64,000 nt of DNA, taken from positions 23,207 to 87,206 of the forward strand of contig NZ_JACSPN010000004.1 of the NCBI RefSeq assembly GCF_015142735.1, written 5' to 3'. Under the pieces are notes generated by a model, which did not search any database, was not told where the DNA came from, and was given only the letters and a program-made list of their open reading frames with translations. Of this stretch, positions 39,277 through 50,900 are shown in pieces. Source of the stretch: Oerskovia douganii (GTDB lineage Bacteria; Actinomycetota; Actinomycetes; Actinomycetales; Cellulomonadaceae). Numbering within the stretch: position 1 is the first letter of the stretch; the number at the start of each line of letters is the position of its first letter. Made by a program: the position numbers and the translations under genes.

Positions 39277-39355
39277 CCGTCGCCCCCGCTCCCGTCGTCC
39301 GACCGTCGGGCGCGGGCACGCACTCCTGCGAGCCCGAGGGGCCCGCGGAGCCCAG

Positions 39356-40717
39356 CTAGCGGGGTTCGCCGCCCGAGCCGCGTCCTCCGCGACGTCGACG
39401 CCTGCGGCCCCCGGACGAGGAGATCGACGTCCCCGTCGGGAGGACGATCCGCGGGTCGAGCGTGCGGGGCACGCCGGCGAGGAAGAGCACGAAGACGGGT
39501 GGGCGCCGCTGCGCCAGCTCGAGCCGTCCTCCGTCGGCCGCCGCGAGGTCCCGCGCGAGCGCCAGCCCCAACCCGGTGCCCGCCCCCGACGTCGCGCCGC
39601 GCTCGAAGACGCGTGAGGCCATCTCGTCGGAGACGCCCTCCCCCTCGTCCCCGACCTCGATCGCGACGGCCCCGCTGGTGCCGCTCGGGCGGGCACGCAC
39701 CGTCGTGGTGCCGCCACCGTGCTTGAGCGAGTTCTCGATGAGGGTCGCGAGGACCTGCGCGAGGGCACCGGGCGTCGCGAGGACCTGGTACCCCTCGGGC
39801 ACGTCGACCACGAGCCGACGTCCCGCCTTGGCGAAGGTCGGGACCCACTCCTCCTCCTGCTGACGGACGACGTCGATCAGGCGGACGGCCTCGGTCGTCC
39901 CGCCCTGCGCGCGCCGCGACTGGGTCAGCAGGTCGTCGACGACCGTGACGAGCCGCTCGACCTGCTCGAGCGAGATCCGCGCCTCTTCCTGGATGTCAGG
40001 GTCGTCGGAGGCCATCGAGATCTCCTCGAGCCGCATGCTCAGGGCCGTCAGCGGCGTGCGGAGCTGGTGCGAGGCGTCGGACGCGAACTGTCGCTCGGCA
40101 GCCAGGCGCCCGGCGAGCCGGTCTGAGCTGCGGGCGAGCTCGGCGGCCACGAGGTCGATCTCCTCCACGCCCGAGAGCTCGAGGCGTGGACGGACCTGCC
40201 CCGATCCGAGCTGTTCGGCCGAGGCCGCGAGGTACACGAGGGGCGCGGAGAGCCGGTTCGCCTGCCAGACGGCCATCGCGATGCCCGCCGCGAAGGCGAC
40301 CACGGAGGCGGCCACGACGAGCAGGACGACCTGAGCCGCGTTCCAGTAGCTGTCCGCGAACGACGTGCTCATGGCGACGGTCGCGTTCTGGCTGGTGCGG
40401 TCGGCGGCCTCGTTGGCCCGCCCGGTGATGATCTCGCCCGCGGTCATCTGCTCGCCGTCGGGCAGGCTCACGAACACGTAGGCGCGCAGCTCCCCGGGGC
40501 GCCCCTCGGACGCGTTGTCCAGGATCGACTGCGGGACGGGCTCCCCCTGGGACAGCCGGTTGTCGACGTTCCGGGCGAGGTTGTCGACGCGCTGCTGGAG
40601 CCGGTCGGTCTCGCTCGCGAGCACGAACTGCGCCCCGAGGAACGCGAGCGGGAAGCCCAGGAGCACGACCGCGACGGCGACGGCCGCGACCGTCGCCTGC
40701 AGCACGCGTCGACGCAC
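39356..40717 (-). CDS. Sensor histidine kinase (HAMP-HisKA-HATPase)
   Basis: A 453-residue membrane kinase paired with the response regulator upstream. It has an N-terminal helix (about 8-30), an extracytoplasmic loop, a second helix near 135-155, then a HAMP-like linker. HisKA carries FASDASHQLRTPL with phospho-acceptor His217. The HATPase domain has IENSLKHGG (N box), GDEGEGVSDE and GAGTGLGLALARDL. It ends in a Ser/Arg/Gly-rich tail. The GTG at 40717 was chosen because AAGGAG lies nine bases upstream and the first membrane helix follows. The signal is unknown. Confidence 0.9.
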   Translation of the reverse strand: MRRRVLQATVAAVAVAVVLLGFPLAFLGAQFVLASETDRLQQRVDNLARNVDNRLSQGEPVPQSILDNASEGRPGELRAYVFVSLPDGEQMTAGEIITGRANEAADRTSQNATVAMSTSFADSYWNAAQVVLLVVAASVVAFAAGIAMAVWQANRLSAPLVYLAASAEQLGSGQVRPRLELSGVEEIDLVAAELARSSDRLAGRLAAERQFASDASHQLRTPLTALSMRLEEISMASDDPDIQEEARISLEQVERLVTVVDDLLTQSRRAQGGTTEAVRLIDVVRQQEEEWVPTFAKAGRRLVVDVPEGYQVLATPGALAQVLATLIENSLKHGGGTTTVRARPSGTSGAVAIEVGDEGEGVSDEMASRVFERGATSGAGTGLGLALARDLAAADGGRLELAQRRPPVFVLFLAGVPRTLDPRIVLPTGTSISSSGGRRRRRRGGRGSGGEPR

Positions 40718-40751
40718 GGTCCCGGGCTCCTTCGCTAGTCCTGCTGGACGA

Positions 40752-41435
40752 TCAGCCCTCGCCCGTCTCGAAGCGGAAGCCCAGGCCCCTGACCGTCGAG
40801 ACGTAGCGCGGGGAGTTCGCGTCGTCGCCGAGCTTGCGACGCAGCCAGGACACGTGCATGTCGAGCGTCTTGGTGGAGCCGACGGGCTCGGACCCCCACA
40901 CGTCCCGCATGAGCGTGTCACGCACGACGACGGAGCCGGCGCTCGCGATGAGCACGCGCAGGAGCTCGAACTCCTTGGTCGTCAGGTGCAGCTCGCGGTC
41001 CCCCTGGAAGGCGCGGTGGGCGGCGACGTCGATACGGACGTCCTGCGCGACCAGCTCCTCCTCGTCGGCAGTGTCTCCGTGGGTGCGACGCAGCAGCGCC
41101 CGGACCCGGGCGAGGAGCTCGGCCAGCCGGAAGGGCTTGGTCACGTAGTCGTCGGCGCCGGCGTCGAGGCCGACGACGAGGTCGACCTCGTCGGCGCGGG
41201 CCGTGAGGACCAGGACCGGCGTGGTCAGACCCTTGTTGCGGATCTCACGTGCGACGTCCAGGCCGTCCATGTCCGGGAGGCCGAGGTCGAGCACGACGAT
41301 GTCGACACCGTTCGCGGCGTCGATCGCTCCTTGACCAGTTCCTTGCACGACCACGTTGTAACCCTCACGCGTCAGCGCACGCGCCAAAGGTTCGGCAATC
41401 GCCGGGTCGTCCTCCGCTAGCAGTACGTGGGTCAT
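40752..41435 (-). CDS. OmpR-family response regulator
   Basis: A 227-residue regulator with a receiver domain (acidic pair D9-D10, phospho-acceptor D50 in VVLDLGLPD, K100 in TKPFR) and a C-terminal winged-helix DNA-binding domain (LTTKEFELLRVLI, KTLDMHVSWLRRKLGD, RYVSTVRGLGFRF). It is 34 bases upstream of the partner kinase gene and should be phosphorylated by it. A TAGCAT box six bases before the ATG suggests a leaderless transcript. Target genes are not evident. Confidence 0.92.
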   Translation of the reverse strand: MTHVLLAEDDPAIAEPLARALTREGYNVVVQGTGQGAIDAANGVDIVVLDLGLPDMDGLDVAREIRNKGLTTPVLVLTARADEVDLVVGLDAGADDYVTKPFRLAELLARVRALLRRTHGDTADEEELVAQDVRIDVAAHRAFQGDRELHLTTKEFELLRVLIASAGSVVVRDTLMRDVWGSEPVGSTKTLDMHVSWLRRKLGDDANSPRYVSTVRGLGFRFETGEG

Positions 41436-41441
41436 TCGATC

Positions 41442-41447
41442 ATGCTA
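41442..41447 (-). promoter_or_regulatory. -10 box (TAGCAT) of the OmpR/kinase operon
   Basis: On the minus strand TAGCAT ends six bases before the regulator's ATG. Confidence 0.45.
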
Positions 41448-41674
41448 GGGCATTCGCAGAACTTTGGCGTTATCCGGCGGGCCCTGTGGGACGCACGTGA
41501 CACATCTGATGGACACCCCTGGCGAAGCACACCCGCTCTGCCCGGGTCTGCCCGATTGATCCCGGTCCGCCCGTGCCACGAGCACGGTCACAGGTGGTCA
41601 CGAGGGGCCGGGTCCCCCGCCGGTCGTGCGTCCCGTCCGCCCACGGGTGGACGCCCCGGCGGGACGCCCCCACC

Positions 41675-41680
41675 TAGGCT
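41675..41680 (+). promoter_or_regulatory. -10 box (TAGGCT) of the NarL-type kinase operon
   Basis: TAGGCT ends seven bases before ATG 41688. The 252-base divergent region upstream also contains two nearby GGTCAC copies (about 41588 and 41598) but no convincing operator. Confidence 0.45.
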
Positions 41681-41687
41681 GGCGGGC

Positions 41688-43295
41688 ATGGGTTGGTACG
41701 AGAACATGGGCAAGTGGTGGGAGCGGCACCGGTTCGGCGTCGACCTCACCACGACGATCGTCGTCGGCCTCGCGTTCGTCCCGGCGTCGGCCGCGTTCAA
41801 CTTCTCGAGCGGGTACCAGAACGGCCTCCAGACGGCCGCGCTCTCCGCGTTGATGCTCGCACCGCTGCCCTGGCGCCGCACCCGGCCCGCCCTGTCGGCG
41901 GTGCTCGTCTACTCCGCGGCGCTCCTGCACATGCTCCTCGGGATCGTCTCGCTCTTCCCGGTGGACCTCCTGCTCCTGGTGTCCCTCTACTCGGTCACGG
42001 TGTACGGCCCGCGCTGGGCGCACCGCACCGCGATGGTCTCGTCGCTCGCCGGGTCGCTCGTCCTGGGGCTCTCGATCGCCATGCAGGCAGGCAGCCCTGC
42101 CGAGGCCGCGGGCGTCCTGGTCTTCACGTCGATGCTCTCGTCCCTGAGCTTCCTCGCCGTCTGGGCGTTCGGCCTGGTGCGCAGGTCGCGCCGGGAGACC
42201 ATCAACGCCCTGGTGGACCGTGCCGAGCGCCTCGAGGTCGAGCGCGACCAGCAGGCCCAGATCGCGACGGCGGCGGAGCGCTCGCGCATCGCGCGCGAGA
42301 TGCACGACATCGTCGCGCACTCGTTGTCCGTGATCATCGCGCAGGCCGACGGCGGTCGGTACGCGGGCGCCACCGACCCCGCCGCCGCGACCCGTGCGCT
42401 CTCGACCGTCTCGGAGACGGGCCGGGCCGCCCTCGCCGACATGCGCAGGCTCCTCGGGGTGCTGCGCACCGACGACCTCGACGCCGCCACCGGGACCGGC
42501 CCTGCGCAGCTCACGCACGCCCCGGGTCTGAACAACAGGCCGCGACCCCTCCCCGGAGGGACGGCTCCGTCAGGTCCCGCGGGCCCCGGCCCGCGAGCGC
42601 CCGGCCCGGCGTCCGGGAGCGTGCCCACGACGACCGGGTCCGTCCGTCGCCCGGAGCTCACCCCCCAGCCGGACTCCGCCGACCTCGAGTCCCTCGTCTC
42701 CCAGGTCCGCGAGAGCGGGATGCGGGTCTCGCTCGTCCGCATGGGCACGCCGCGGTCCCTGCCGCCGGGGGCCGGCCTGACCGTGTACCGGGTGTGCCAG
42801 GAGGCGCTCACGAACATCCTCAAGCACGCGGGCCCCGACCCGACCGTCACGGTCGTCGTCACGTGGGGCGTCGACGTGCTCCAGCTCGCGGTCGACGACG
42901 ACGGTCGGGGCGCCTCGGCCGACGGCTCGCACGCCCCCGGCTACGGCCTGCTCGGCATGCGGGAGCGTGCGGCCATCTTCGGGGGTGCCGTCACGACGGG
43001 GCCCCGACCCGGGGGCGGGTTCCGCGTGCGGTTCACCATGCCGATCCCCCGGCTCGACGGCGCCGCGCCCCCGCCTCCCCCAGGCCCCCCGGCCTCGGCG
43101 GCGCGCCCGGACCCGGCGGGGCACCACGGCCCGACGGCGTACGCCCGCCCCCGTCCGGCGGCGTCCGTCCCGGTCCCGCCGCCTCCCGTGCCGCCGCCCC
43201 CGGGCCCGCCCCCCGCCCCGCCGTCGGGCAGCATAGGTCGACGCACCCCGACCGGCACGACCCCACCCGCACCCGACGATCGCCAGGACCCATGA
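41688..43295 (+). CDS. NarL-type sensor histidine kinase with proline-rich insert and tail
   Basis: A 535-residue kinase. About five membrane helices (20-165) are followed by a HisKA_3 domain with IAREMHDIVAHS (His206) and a HATPase domain with CQEALTNILKHAG and GYGLLGMRERA. Unusually, about 60 Pro/Gly-rich residues are inserted between the dimerisation and ATP-binding domains, and about 80 Pro-rich residues follow the ATPase domain. These are presumably disordered linkers. The stop overlaps the regulator's start by four bases. Kinases of this class in actinobacteria often control envelope or export genes; the ABC exporter genes follow downstream. Confidence 0.9.
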   Translation: MGWYENMGKWWERHRFGVDLTTTIVVGLAFVPASAAFNFSSGYQNGLQTAALSALMLAPLPWRRTRPALSAVLVYSAALLHMLLGIVSLFPVDLLLLVSLYSVTVYGPRWAHRTAMVSSLAGSLVLGLSIAMQAGSPAEAAGVLVFTSMLSSLSFLAVWAFGLVRRSRRETINALVDRAERLEVERDQQAQIATAAERSRIAREMHDIVAHSLSVIIAQADGGRYAGATDPAAATRALSTVSETGRAALADMRRLLGVLRTDDLDAATGTGPAQLTHAPGLNNRPRPLPGGTAPSGPAGPGPRAPGPASGSVPTTTGSVRRPELTPQPDSADLESLVSQVRESGMRVSLVRMGTPRSLPPGAGLTVYRVCQEALTNILKHAGPDPTVTVVVTWGVDVLQLAVDDDGRGASADGSHAPGYGLLGMRERAAIFGGAVTTGPRPGGGFRVRFTMPIPRLDGAAPPPPPGPPASAARPDPAGHHGPTAYARPRPAASVPVPPPPVPPPPGPPPAPPSGSIGRRTPTGTTPPAPDDRQDP

Positions 43296-44014
43296 CCGCC
43301 ACCTTCTTCACGCCCGACCTCCCCGCGCAGGCCCCCATCCGGGTCGCGCTCGTCGACGACCAGCAGCTCGTGCGCGCCGGGTTCCGGATGGTGATCGACT
43401 CCCAGCCCGACCTCCAGGTCACGGTCGAGGCGGGCGACGGGCTCCAGGCCCTGCGGCTCCTCGCGGACCACCCGGTCGACGTCGTGCTCATGGACGTGCG
43501 CATGCCCCACCTCGACGGGCTCGCGGCGACGGCCCAGCTGACCGCTGCGGCCGCCGAGGGGCAGCACGTGCCCCGGATCATCGTGCTCACCACCTTCGAC
43601 CTCGACGAGTACGTCCTCGAGGCCATCCGCTCCGGGGCCAGCGGGTTCCTCCTCAAGGACGCCCCGCCCGAGGAGATGCTCGCCGCGATCCGCACCGTCC
43701 ACTCGGGAGACGCCGTAATCGCCCCGTCCTCGACGCGCCGGCTCCTCGAGCACCTCGTCGTGGCGCTGCCCGCCGAGCAGCTCGTCGACACGGGTGCGCA
43801 GGCGCAGATCTCCTCGCTGACCGACCGCGAGCGCGAGGTCCTGGTGCTCATGGCCCGCGGTCGCTCGAACACCGAGATCGCGAGCGACCTGTTCGTCGCC
43901 GAGGCCACCGTCAAGACGCACGTGGGTCGGATCCTCGCCAAGCTCGGGGCACGCGACCGCGTCCAGGCCGTGGTGACCGCCTACGAGACGGGCCTGGTGC
44001 GCCCGGGCGCGTGA
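43292..44014 (+). CDS. NarL/LuxR-family response regulator
   Basis: A 240-residue regulator: receiver with D22-D23, phospho-acceptor D68 in VVLMDVRMPH and K122, then a LuxR-type helix-turn-helix (LTDREREVLVLMARG, IASDLFVAEATVKTHVGRIL). It is translationally coupled to the kinase gene by ATGA. It is likely to regulate the downstream ABC transporter or other envelope functions (inference from position). Confidence 0.93.
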   Translation: MTATFFTPDLPAQAPIRVALVDDQQLVRAGFRMVIDSQPDLQVTVEAGDGLQALRLLADHPVDVVLMDVRMPHLDGLAATAQLTAAAAEGQHVPRIIVLTTFDLDEYVLEAIRSGASGFLLKDAPPEEMLAAIRTVHSGDAVIAPSSTRRLLEHLVVALPAEQLVDTGAQAQISSLTDREREVLVLMARGRSNTEIASDLFVAEATVKTHVGRILAKLGARDRVQAVVTAYETGLVRPGA

Positions 44015-44040
44015 CGTCGTCGGGCCGCCGTCCCCCGGCG

Positions 44041-44069
44041 GTCCGGACAGGGACGCGTCCCGTCCGGGC
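44041..44069 (+). terminator. Hairpin after the NarL-type regulator
   Basis: A stem around the palindrome GGGACGCGTCCC, extended by pairing of 44041-44048 with 44062-44069 and one bulged A. There is no U-tract. The rest of the 286-base gap to the ABC gene holds a TAGTGT -10-like box at 44173-44178 and nothing else I recognise. Confidence 0.5.
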
Positions 44070-44300
44070 GACGGACGGCGCAGGCGCGCCCGGTCGGCGT
44101 ACGACCACGGGATGACCCCCGCAGCACCCAGGACCAGCCTCCCGCCGGACGCGTCGACCCCGCCCCGGCTCCTAGTGTCGTCATCAGGTGGGAACGAGGG
44201 CCTGAGCCCTCTCCCGCACCCCCTCGGTCCCGGCGCCGGACGCCTCGCGCGCACCGCCCCGGGACCGGCGCAGACCGACGACGAACACCCTGGAGCAGAC

Positions 44301-45136
<836 letters not shown>

Positions 45137-45137
<1 letters not shown>

Positions 45138-47809
45138 TGGTCCGGCTCACCCTGGCGCAGATGCGCCGAAGCATCGGGCGGCTCAGCGCCGCCGGCATCG
45201 CGATCCTCATCGGGACCGCCTTCCTCACGGCGACGCTGCTCGCCGGGAACGTGATCAACCGCATCACGACCGACTCGATCGCCGCACAGTTCGCCGACTC
45301 CGACCTCGTGGTCGCGAGCAGCGCCGGCATCGACGAGGCGGGCCTCGCGGAGATCCGCAGGACCGAGGGCGTCGAGGCCGCCGACCCGCAGGTCCTGCGC
45401 GCCTTCGAGCTCGTCTCGGGGGGCAAGCGCACCTACCAGGTCGTCGTCCCGACCGCCTCGGACCCGCGCTTCGAGGCCCAGGAGCTCGTCGAGGGCGCGA
45501 TGCCCTCACGCCCGGGCGAGATCGCCCTGCCGTCCGACGTCGCCGAGCGGCTCGGGCTCGGGCTCGGCGACTCCGTGACGGTCGTGCGCATGGTGTGGAC
45601 GCCCGGCGCGGAGGACGGAGCGACCGCCGACGCGAGCGAGACCACCCCGACCGACGAGACCGCTCCCGGCGAGGAGACGCCCGCGGGGACCTACGTCGAC
45701 ACGAACGAGGAGCTGATCCTCGTCGGGACCCTCGACGACCCGATGGGCGCGTACGCCCAGGTGGGCGGCGCGGGCGTCCTGTCGAACGAGGACCTGACCG
45801 CCTGGGAGGCCGAGAGCTACGCCCCGGGCGAGTCGACGACCGCGTACGGCGCGGTGCTGGTCGCCCTGGCGCCCGGTGCCGACCTGGAAGCCGTCCGGTC
45901 GAGCGTCACGGGCTCGCTCGCGGGCGACACCGAGGTCTGGACGAGCGCCGAGTACGCCAAGGAGCAGGCCGCCCAGATGACGGGCGGCGAGGACGTCTTC
46001 ACCTACGTGATCCTCACGTTCGCGGCGATCGCGCTGCTCGTCGCGGCCCTGGTCATCGCGAACACCTTCCAGGTGCTCGTCGCCCAGCGCACCCGGACGC
46101 TCGCGCTCCTGCGCTGCGTCGGTGCCGACCGCAAGCAGCTCGCACGCTCGGTCCTGCTCGAGGCCATGATCCTGGGCGTGGTCGCCTCGGTCGCCGGCAT
46201 CGTGTTCGGCATCGGGCTCGTCCAGCTCGCGCTGACCGTCGCGGGCAGCATGGACCTCGGCATCCCGCTGCCCTCGCTCGTCCAGGTCACGCCCGTCGCG
46301 CTCCTCGTCCCGCTGCTCGTGGGGACCGTCGTGACGCTCGTCGCCTCGTTCTCGCCGGCACGCGCCGCGACCCGGGTCGCCCCGCTCGCCGCGCTGCGCC
46401 CCTCCGACGCACCGACCCTCGCGTCGGGCGCAGGCCGCGTCCGCCTCGCGATCTCGTCGATCCTGGTCGTCGGCGGTGCGGGCCTCCTGGTCATGGGAGT
46501 CCTCCTGGGGCAGCAGGGCAGCGCGGAGGCGGGCCTGCTCGCCTCGACCGCCGGTGGCGCCGCGTCGTTCGTGGGCGTCCTCGTGGGGGCGATCTTCTGG
46601 CTCCCCAAGGTCGTGAGCCTCGTGGGCAAGGTCCTGACGGGCTCGGGCAGCACGGCCAAGCTCGCGGCCGCGAACACGCTGCGCAACCCGCGCCGCACCG
46701 CCGCGACGAGCACCGCGCTCCTCATCGGCGTGACGCTCGTGGCCATGATGTCGACCGGGGCCGTGAGCGCCCGGATGAGCATGAACGACGAGCTCGACGG
46801 TCGCTACCCCGTGGACGTCTCGCTCGCGACCGACGGCTACGACGAGTACGGCGGCAACCAGCCCGTCGCGCTCCCGCAGTCCACGATCGGCACCGCGGAG
46901 AAGGTCGAGGGAGTCGAGTCCGTCGTCCCGCTCACGGCGACGTCGGTCACGGTCGCGCTCGACGGCGACGACATCACGTTCCTCGCGCGCGGTGTCGACC
47001 CCGACGGGGCAGCCGCGCTCGTGCGTGACAAGGCGGCCGTCGAGGGCCTGGCCCCCGGCACGGTCGTCGTCCCGGCGGGGGTCGCCGAGGACTGGGGCAT
47101 CTCGTCGGGCGACGAGCTCGTGCTGACCGCCGCAGAGCTCCCCGAGGACGCGAACCCCCAGGGGACGCCCGCGACCCTCGAGGCGCTCGTGACCCCGATG
47201 GGTGGACGTGCCCTGCTCGTCACGCCGCAGACGCTCGAGGGCGTCGCGACGGGGACACCTGTCACGAGCGCCTGGGTCGGCCTGGCCGACGTCAACGACG
47301 CCGCGTCCGTGGTGCCCGCCCTCCAGGACGCTCTCGCCGAGTCCGACCTCCCCATCGACGTCACCGGGGCGGCGGTCGAGCGGGCGATGTACCAGAAGGT
47401 CGTCGACACGATCCTCGGCGTCATCGTCGGCCTCCTCGCGGTCGCCGTCGTGATCGCGCTGATCGGCGTGGCGAACACCCTGTCGCTGTCCGTCATCGAG
47501 CGCCGCCGCGAGTCCGCGACCCTGCGGGCCATCGGCCTGAGCCGGTCCCAGCTGCGCTGGATGCTGGCCATCGAGGGCATGCTGATCGCCGGAGTGGGTG
47601 CGGTCCTCGGCATCGTGCTCGGTGTCCTGTACGGCTGGGCCGGCGCCTCGTCGGCGCTCGCCGTCATGGGCGACGTGACCCTGGCCGTGCCGTGGCGCGA
47701 CGTCGCCCTGGTCCTGGTCGTGGCGCTCGTCGCCGGTCTCCTGGCGTCGGTGATCCCGGGCCGGGCCGCCGCCCGCACCTCCCCCGTGGAGGCGCTCGCG
47801 GTCGACTGA
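45137..47809 (+). CDS. FtsX/MacB-type ABC permease with two FtsX domains
   Basis: An 890-residue permease with ten or so hydrophobic segments in two halves. Each half has a large extracytoplasmic domain and a FtsX core (ALVIANTFQVLVAQRTRTLALLRCVGA, and later GVANTLSLSVIERRRESATLRAIGLS). The first extracytoplasmic domain contains a Thr/Glu-rich, probably disordered insertion near residues 155-185. It works with the ATPase upstream. Possible roles are export of a peptide or lipoprotein, or envelope remodelling; the two-component system just before could respond to envelope stress (inference). Confidence 0.92.
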
Positions 47810-47835
47810 CCCCGGCAACCCAGGGCCTCGTGCCG

Positions 47836-47880
47836 GACGGCGTGCCTGTGGACGATCTCCTCGTCCACAGGCACGCCGTC
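47836..47880 (+). terminator. Perfect 20-bp stem-loop after the FtsX permease
   Basis: Arms 47836-47855 and 47861-47880 are fully complementary with a five-base loop. It is the strongest hairpin in the window. It lies 26 bases past the permease stop and 42 bases before the FtsK-like gene. Confidence 0.85.
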
Positions 47881-47921
47881 GCCGTCTGCGCAGGACCTGC
47901 GCGGGCGGCCATGATCCTGCC

Positions 47922-50900
47922 GTGCGCATCACCGTCCACCCAGGTGTCGACCTCGACGTGACCCCCGGGCACCGTCTGGGAGACCTCCGCCCGGAGCTCG
48001 CCCGCGTCACGTGCCGGCCCGAGCTCGCGAGCGCCCCGCTCGTGGTCGACGGGGTCCCGCTCGGCGAGGACCACCGCGTCGGGACGCGTCCGCTGCTGCC
48101 CGGCGCGACCCTGCACGCGGGGCAGCAAGGCCCTCCGGGGCGCACGCATCCGACCGCCCGCACGCAGGCCGCGAGCGCCTCCCCCGCACCAGCCCCGGAG
48201 GTCGCCGCGCTGCGCGCTGCGTGGCACGTCGCGGTCCTCTCGGGGTCAGGGTGCGGAGGGCTCCTGCCTCTGTCCCCGCGGGCCCCGCTCGTCCTGGGGG
48301 ACGGGACCGGTCCGTCGGTCGTCGTGACGGCGGTGGTGCCGCGTCGTCCGTGGGGTGCGCGCCCTCGTGAGGCGGACCTGCTCCCCCGGGTCGTGGTGCG
48401 AGTGCGTGGGCGTACCGGTGCCCGCACTGCCGGTCGGCGACGCCGCGCCCCGGGCCCGCGGGTCCGGTGGGAACCGCCCGGAAGGAGGGCGCGCGGGGCG
48501 CTGCGCGGGCCGGCCCGGCCCTGGCGTCCGGGCCACGTGCTGCGCGTGGGCACGACGACGTACGACCTGCGCCCCCGCCCCCACCTCGAGGAGTGGGGGG
48601 TCACGAGCGGGCTCCCCGCACCGGAGGGTCCGGGCCCGCGCGAGGGCCTCGGTCCGTCCTCGCTCGCGCTGGCCATCACTCCGGCGGTCGGTTCGCTCGC
48701 CCTCGCGGCGAGCATGCGCCAGCCCGTGTTCGCGCTGCTCGCGCTGGTCGGCCCCCTCACGCTGGTGGTCCCGCTGCTCCTGGCCCGACGCCGTCGCGGC
48801 CGCTCGGCCGGTGCCCTCGCCCCGGTCGAGGGTCGTGGAGGGAGCGGGGCCACCGCGGTCCCACCCCGCGCGCTCCCGGGGACGGAACGCGGTGCGCCCG
48901 CCCCCGGGCCTGACGCCGCACGTGCCCCGGTGCTCGGGCACCTCCTCGACCGTGCCCGGTACCCGCAGCCGTGCCCGGCCGACCTCATGACGGGTGCGGT
49001 GGCCGCCCATCACGCGGCCGAGACGTCCGCACCGGCGCCTGGCGTCCCGGGCGGACGGCCTCGCGGCGCCGGCGCACCGCCCACGACGCCGGTCCTCGGG
49101 TCGGCGCCGACGTCGGCCCAGGCGCCGGTGCCCGTGCCTGCGCCGGCGGCCCAGGGGGCCCGGCTCCCCGACGGGTGCGTCGCGGTCGTCGGGCCCCGGG
49201 AGCCTCGTCTCGCCGCTGCCCGCGCCCTGCTCCTCGCGCAGGTCGCGTCCGGGGCCGAGGTCGTGGCGGTCGTCCCGGACGACCTCGCACCGTGCTGGTC
49301 CTGGCTGCGCTGGCTGCCCGGGTCGCGCAGGCACCCGTCGGGGCCGCTCGTCCGTGAGAGGCAGGCCGACCGGCCCGTCCGCGACGCCCGGGTGGTCGTC
49401 GTGGAGGTCCCCGGAGAGGACGGCGCCCCGGTCGCCGGGCTCTCGGCGGCCCTCGAGGACTGGTGGGCGCGCCGGGACGGCCCGGACCGGCTGATCCTCG
49501 TCGCCGCCGACGGCCGCGCGGTCCCCGCCTGGTGCCGCACGGTCCTCGACACGACCGCCCAGGCCTGGCGCCTGGCGGACGGCACGGTCGAGCCCGCGCC
49601 CCTGGTCGGGGTCGGTGAGTCCTGGGCCGAGCGGTACGCGCGGCACGTCGCGGCCGCGCACCGCCTCGGGCGCTGGCCGGACGGGACCACCGCCGAGGCG
49701 TCCGCGGACCGGGCGGATCCCGCACACCCCGGCCTCGCCGAGTCCGTGTCGCTCGCGGCGCTCCTGGAGGCCCCCGTCACCCCGGCCTGCGGTCCGCCGG
49801 CCGCGTGGGTGGGCGCCAGGTGGGACGCGGCTGGCGGAGCGCCCCGCCCGGGCCTGGCCGTCCCGCTGGGCACCGACGCGCAGGGCGGCACGGTCCACCT
49901 CGACCTGGTCCGCGACGGCCCGCACGCCCTGGTCTCGGGGACCACGGGGGCGGGCAAGTCCGAGCTGCTCCAGTCCCTCGTCCTGGGGCTGGCGCTCACG
50001 ACCAGCCCGCGGGACCTCGCGATCACCCTCGTCGACTTCAAGGGAGGTGCGGGCTTCGGTCGCTGCGTGCACCTGCCGCACGTCGTCGGGCAGGTCACCG
50101 ACCTCGAGCCCGGCCTCGCGGGCCGCGCGCTCGCCGGCCTGCGGGCCGAGCTGCGACGCCGTGAGCACGTCGTCGCGGAGGCCGGCGCCCGCGCCCTCGA
50201 CGACCTGCCCGCGGGTGTGCTGCCTCGCCTCGTCGTGGTGGTCGACGAGTTCCGGGCGCTCGCCGACGACCTCCCCGAGTTCCTGCCCGGCCTGCTGCGC
50301 CTCGCGGCCCAGGGCCGGTCCCTCGGGGTGCACCTCGTCCTGGCGACGCAGCGCCCCGCAGGGGCCGTGACCGCAGACATGCGGGCCAACATCTCGTTGC
50401 GGCTGGCGCTGCGCCAGATCGACCCGGGCGACTCCCGCGACGTGATCGACGCACCGCACGCCGCCCTGATCCCGGCGAACCGGCCGGGGAGGGTGGTGCT
50501 GCGGCGCGGGAACGAGCCGCCGCTCGCCGTCCAGGGTGCGCACGCGGGCACCCTGCCGACCACCCGTGCCGCGCGTGTGCGTCCGGCAGAGCGGTGGGGA
50601 TCGGTCACCGCCCTGGCTCCCGGCCCGACCGCCGACCCGACCGACGTGGTGTCGCTCCTGGTCGACGCCACCGTCGAGGCCGCGAGCCGTGCGTCCCTGC
50701 CCGCCCACGCCGCACCCTGGCTGCCCGCCCTCCCGGGCCGCGTGAGGCCGTCGGACCTGCCGGGCCGCGCGCTCCCCGGCCGGGCCTCCCGCCACGAGCT
50801 GCCCCTCGCCCTGTCCGACCTGCCCGACGAGCAGCGCCGGGGCACGGTCGTGTGGCGCCCCGGCGACGGGCATCTCGCGGTCGTCGGACGTCCCCGGTCC

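Noticed and set aside
45506..48988. An open frame of about 1,160 codons on the minus strand, antisense to the FtsX permease and the start of the FtsK-like gene
   Set aside because: Its translation is Arg/Gly/Asp-rich with no domain, and it lies opposite two genes with clear motifs. Long antisense frames are expected at this GC content.
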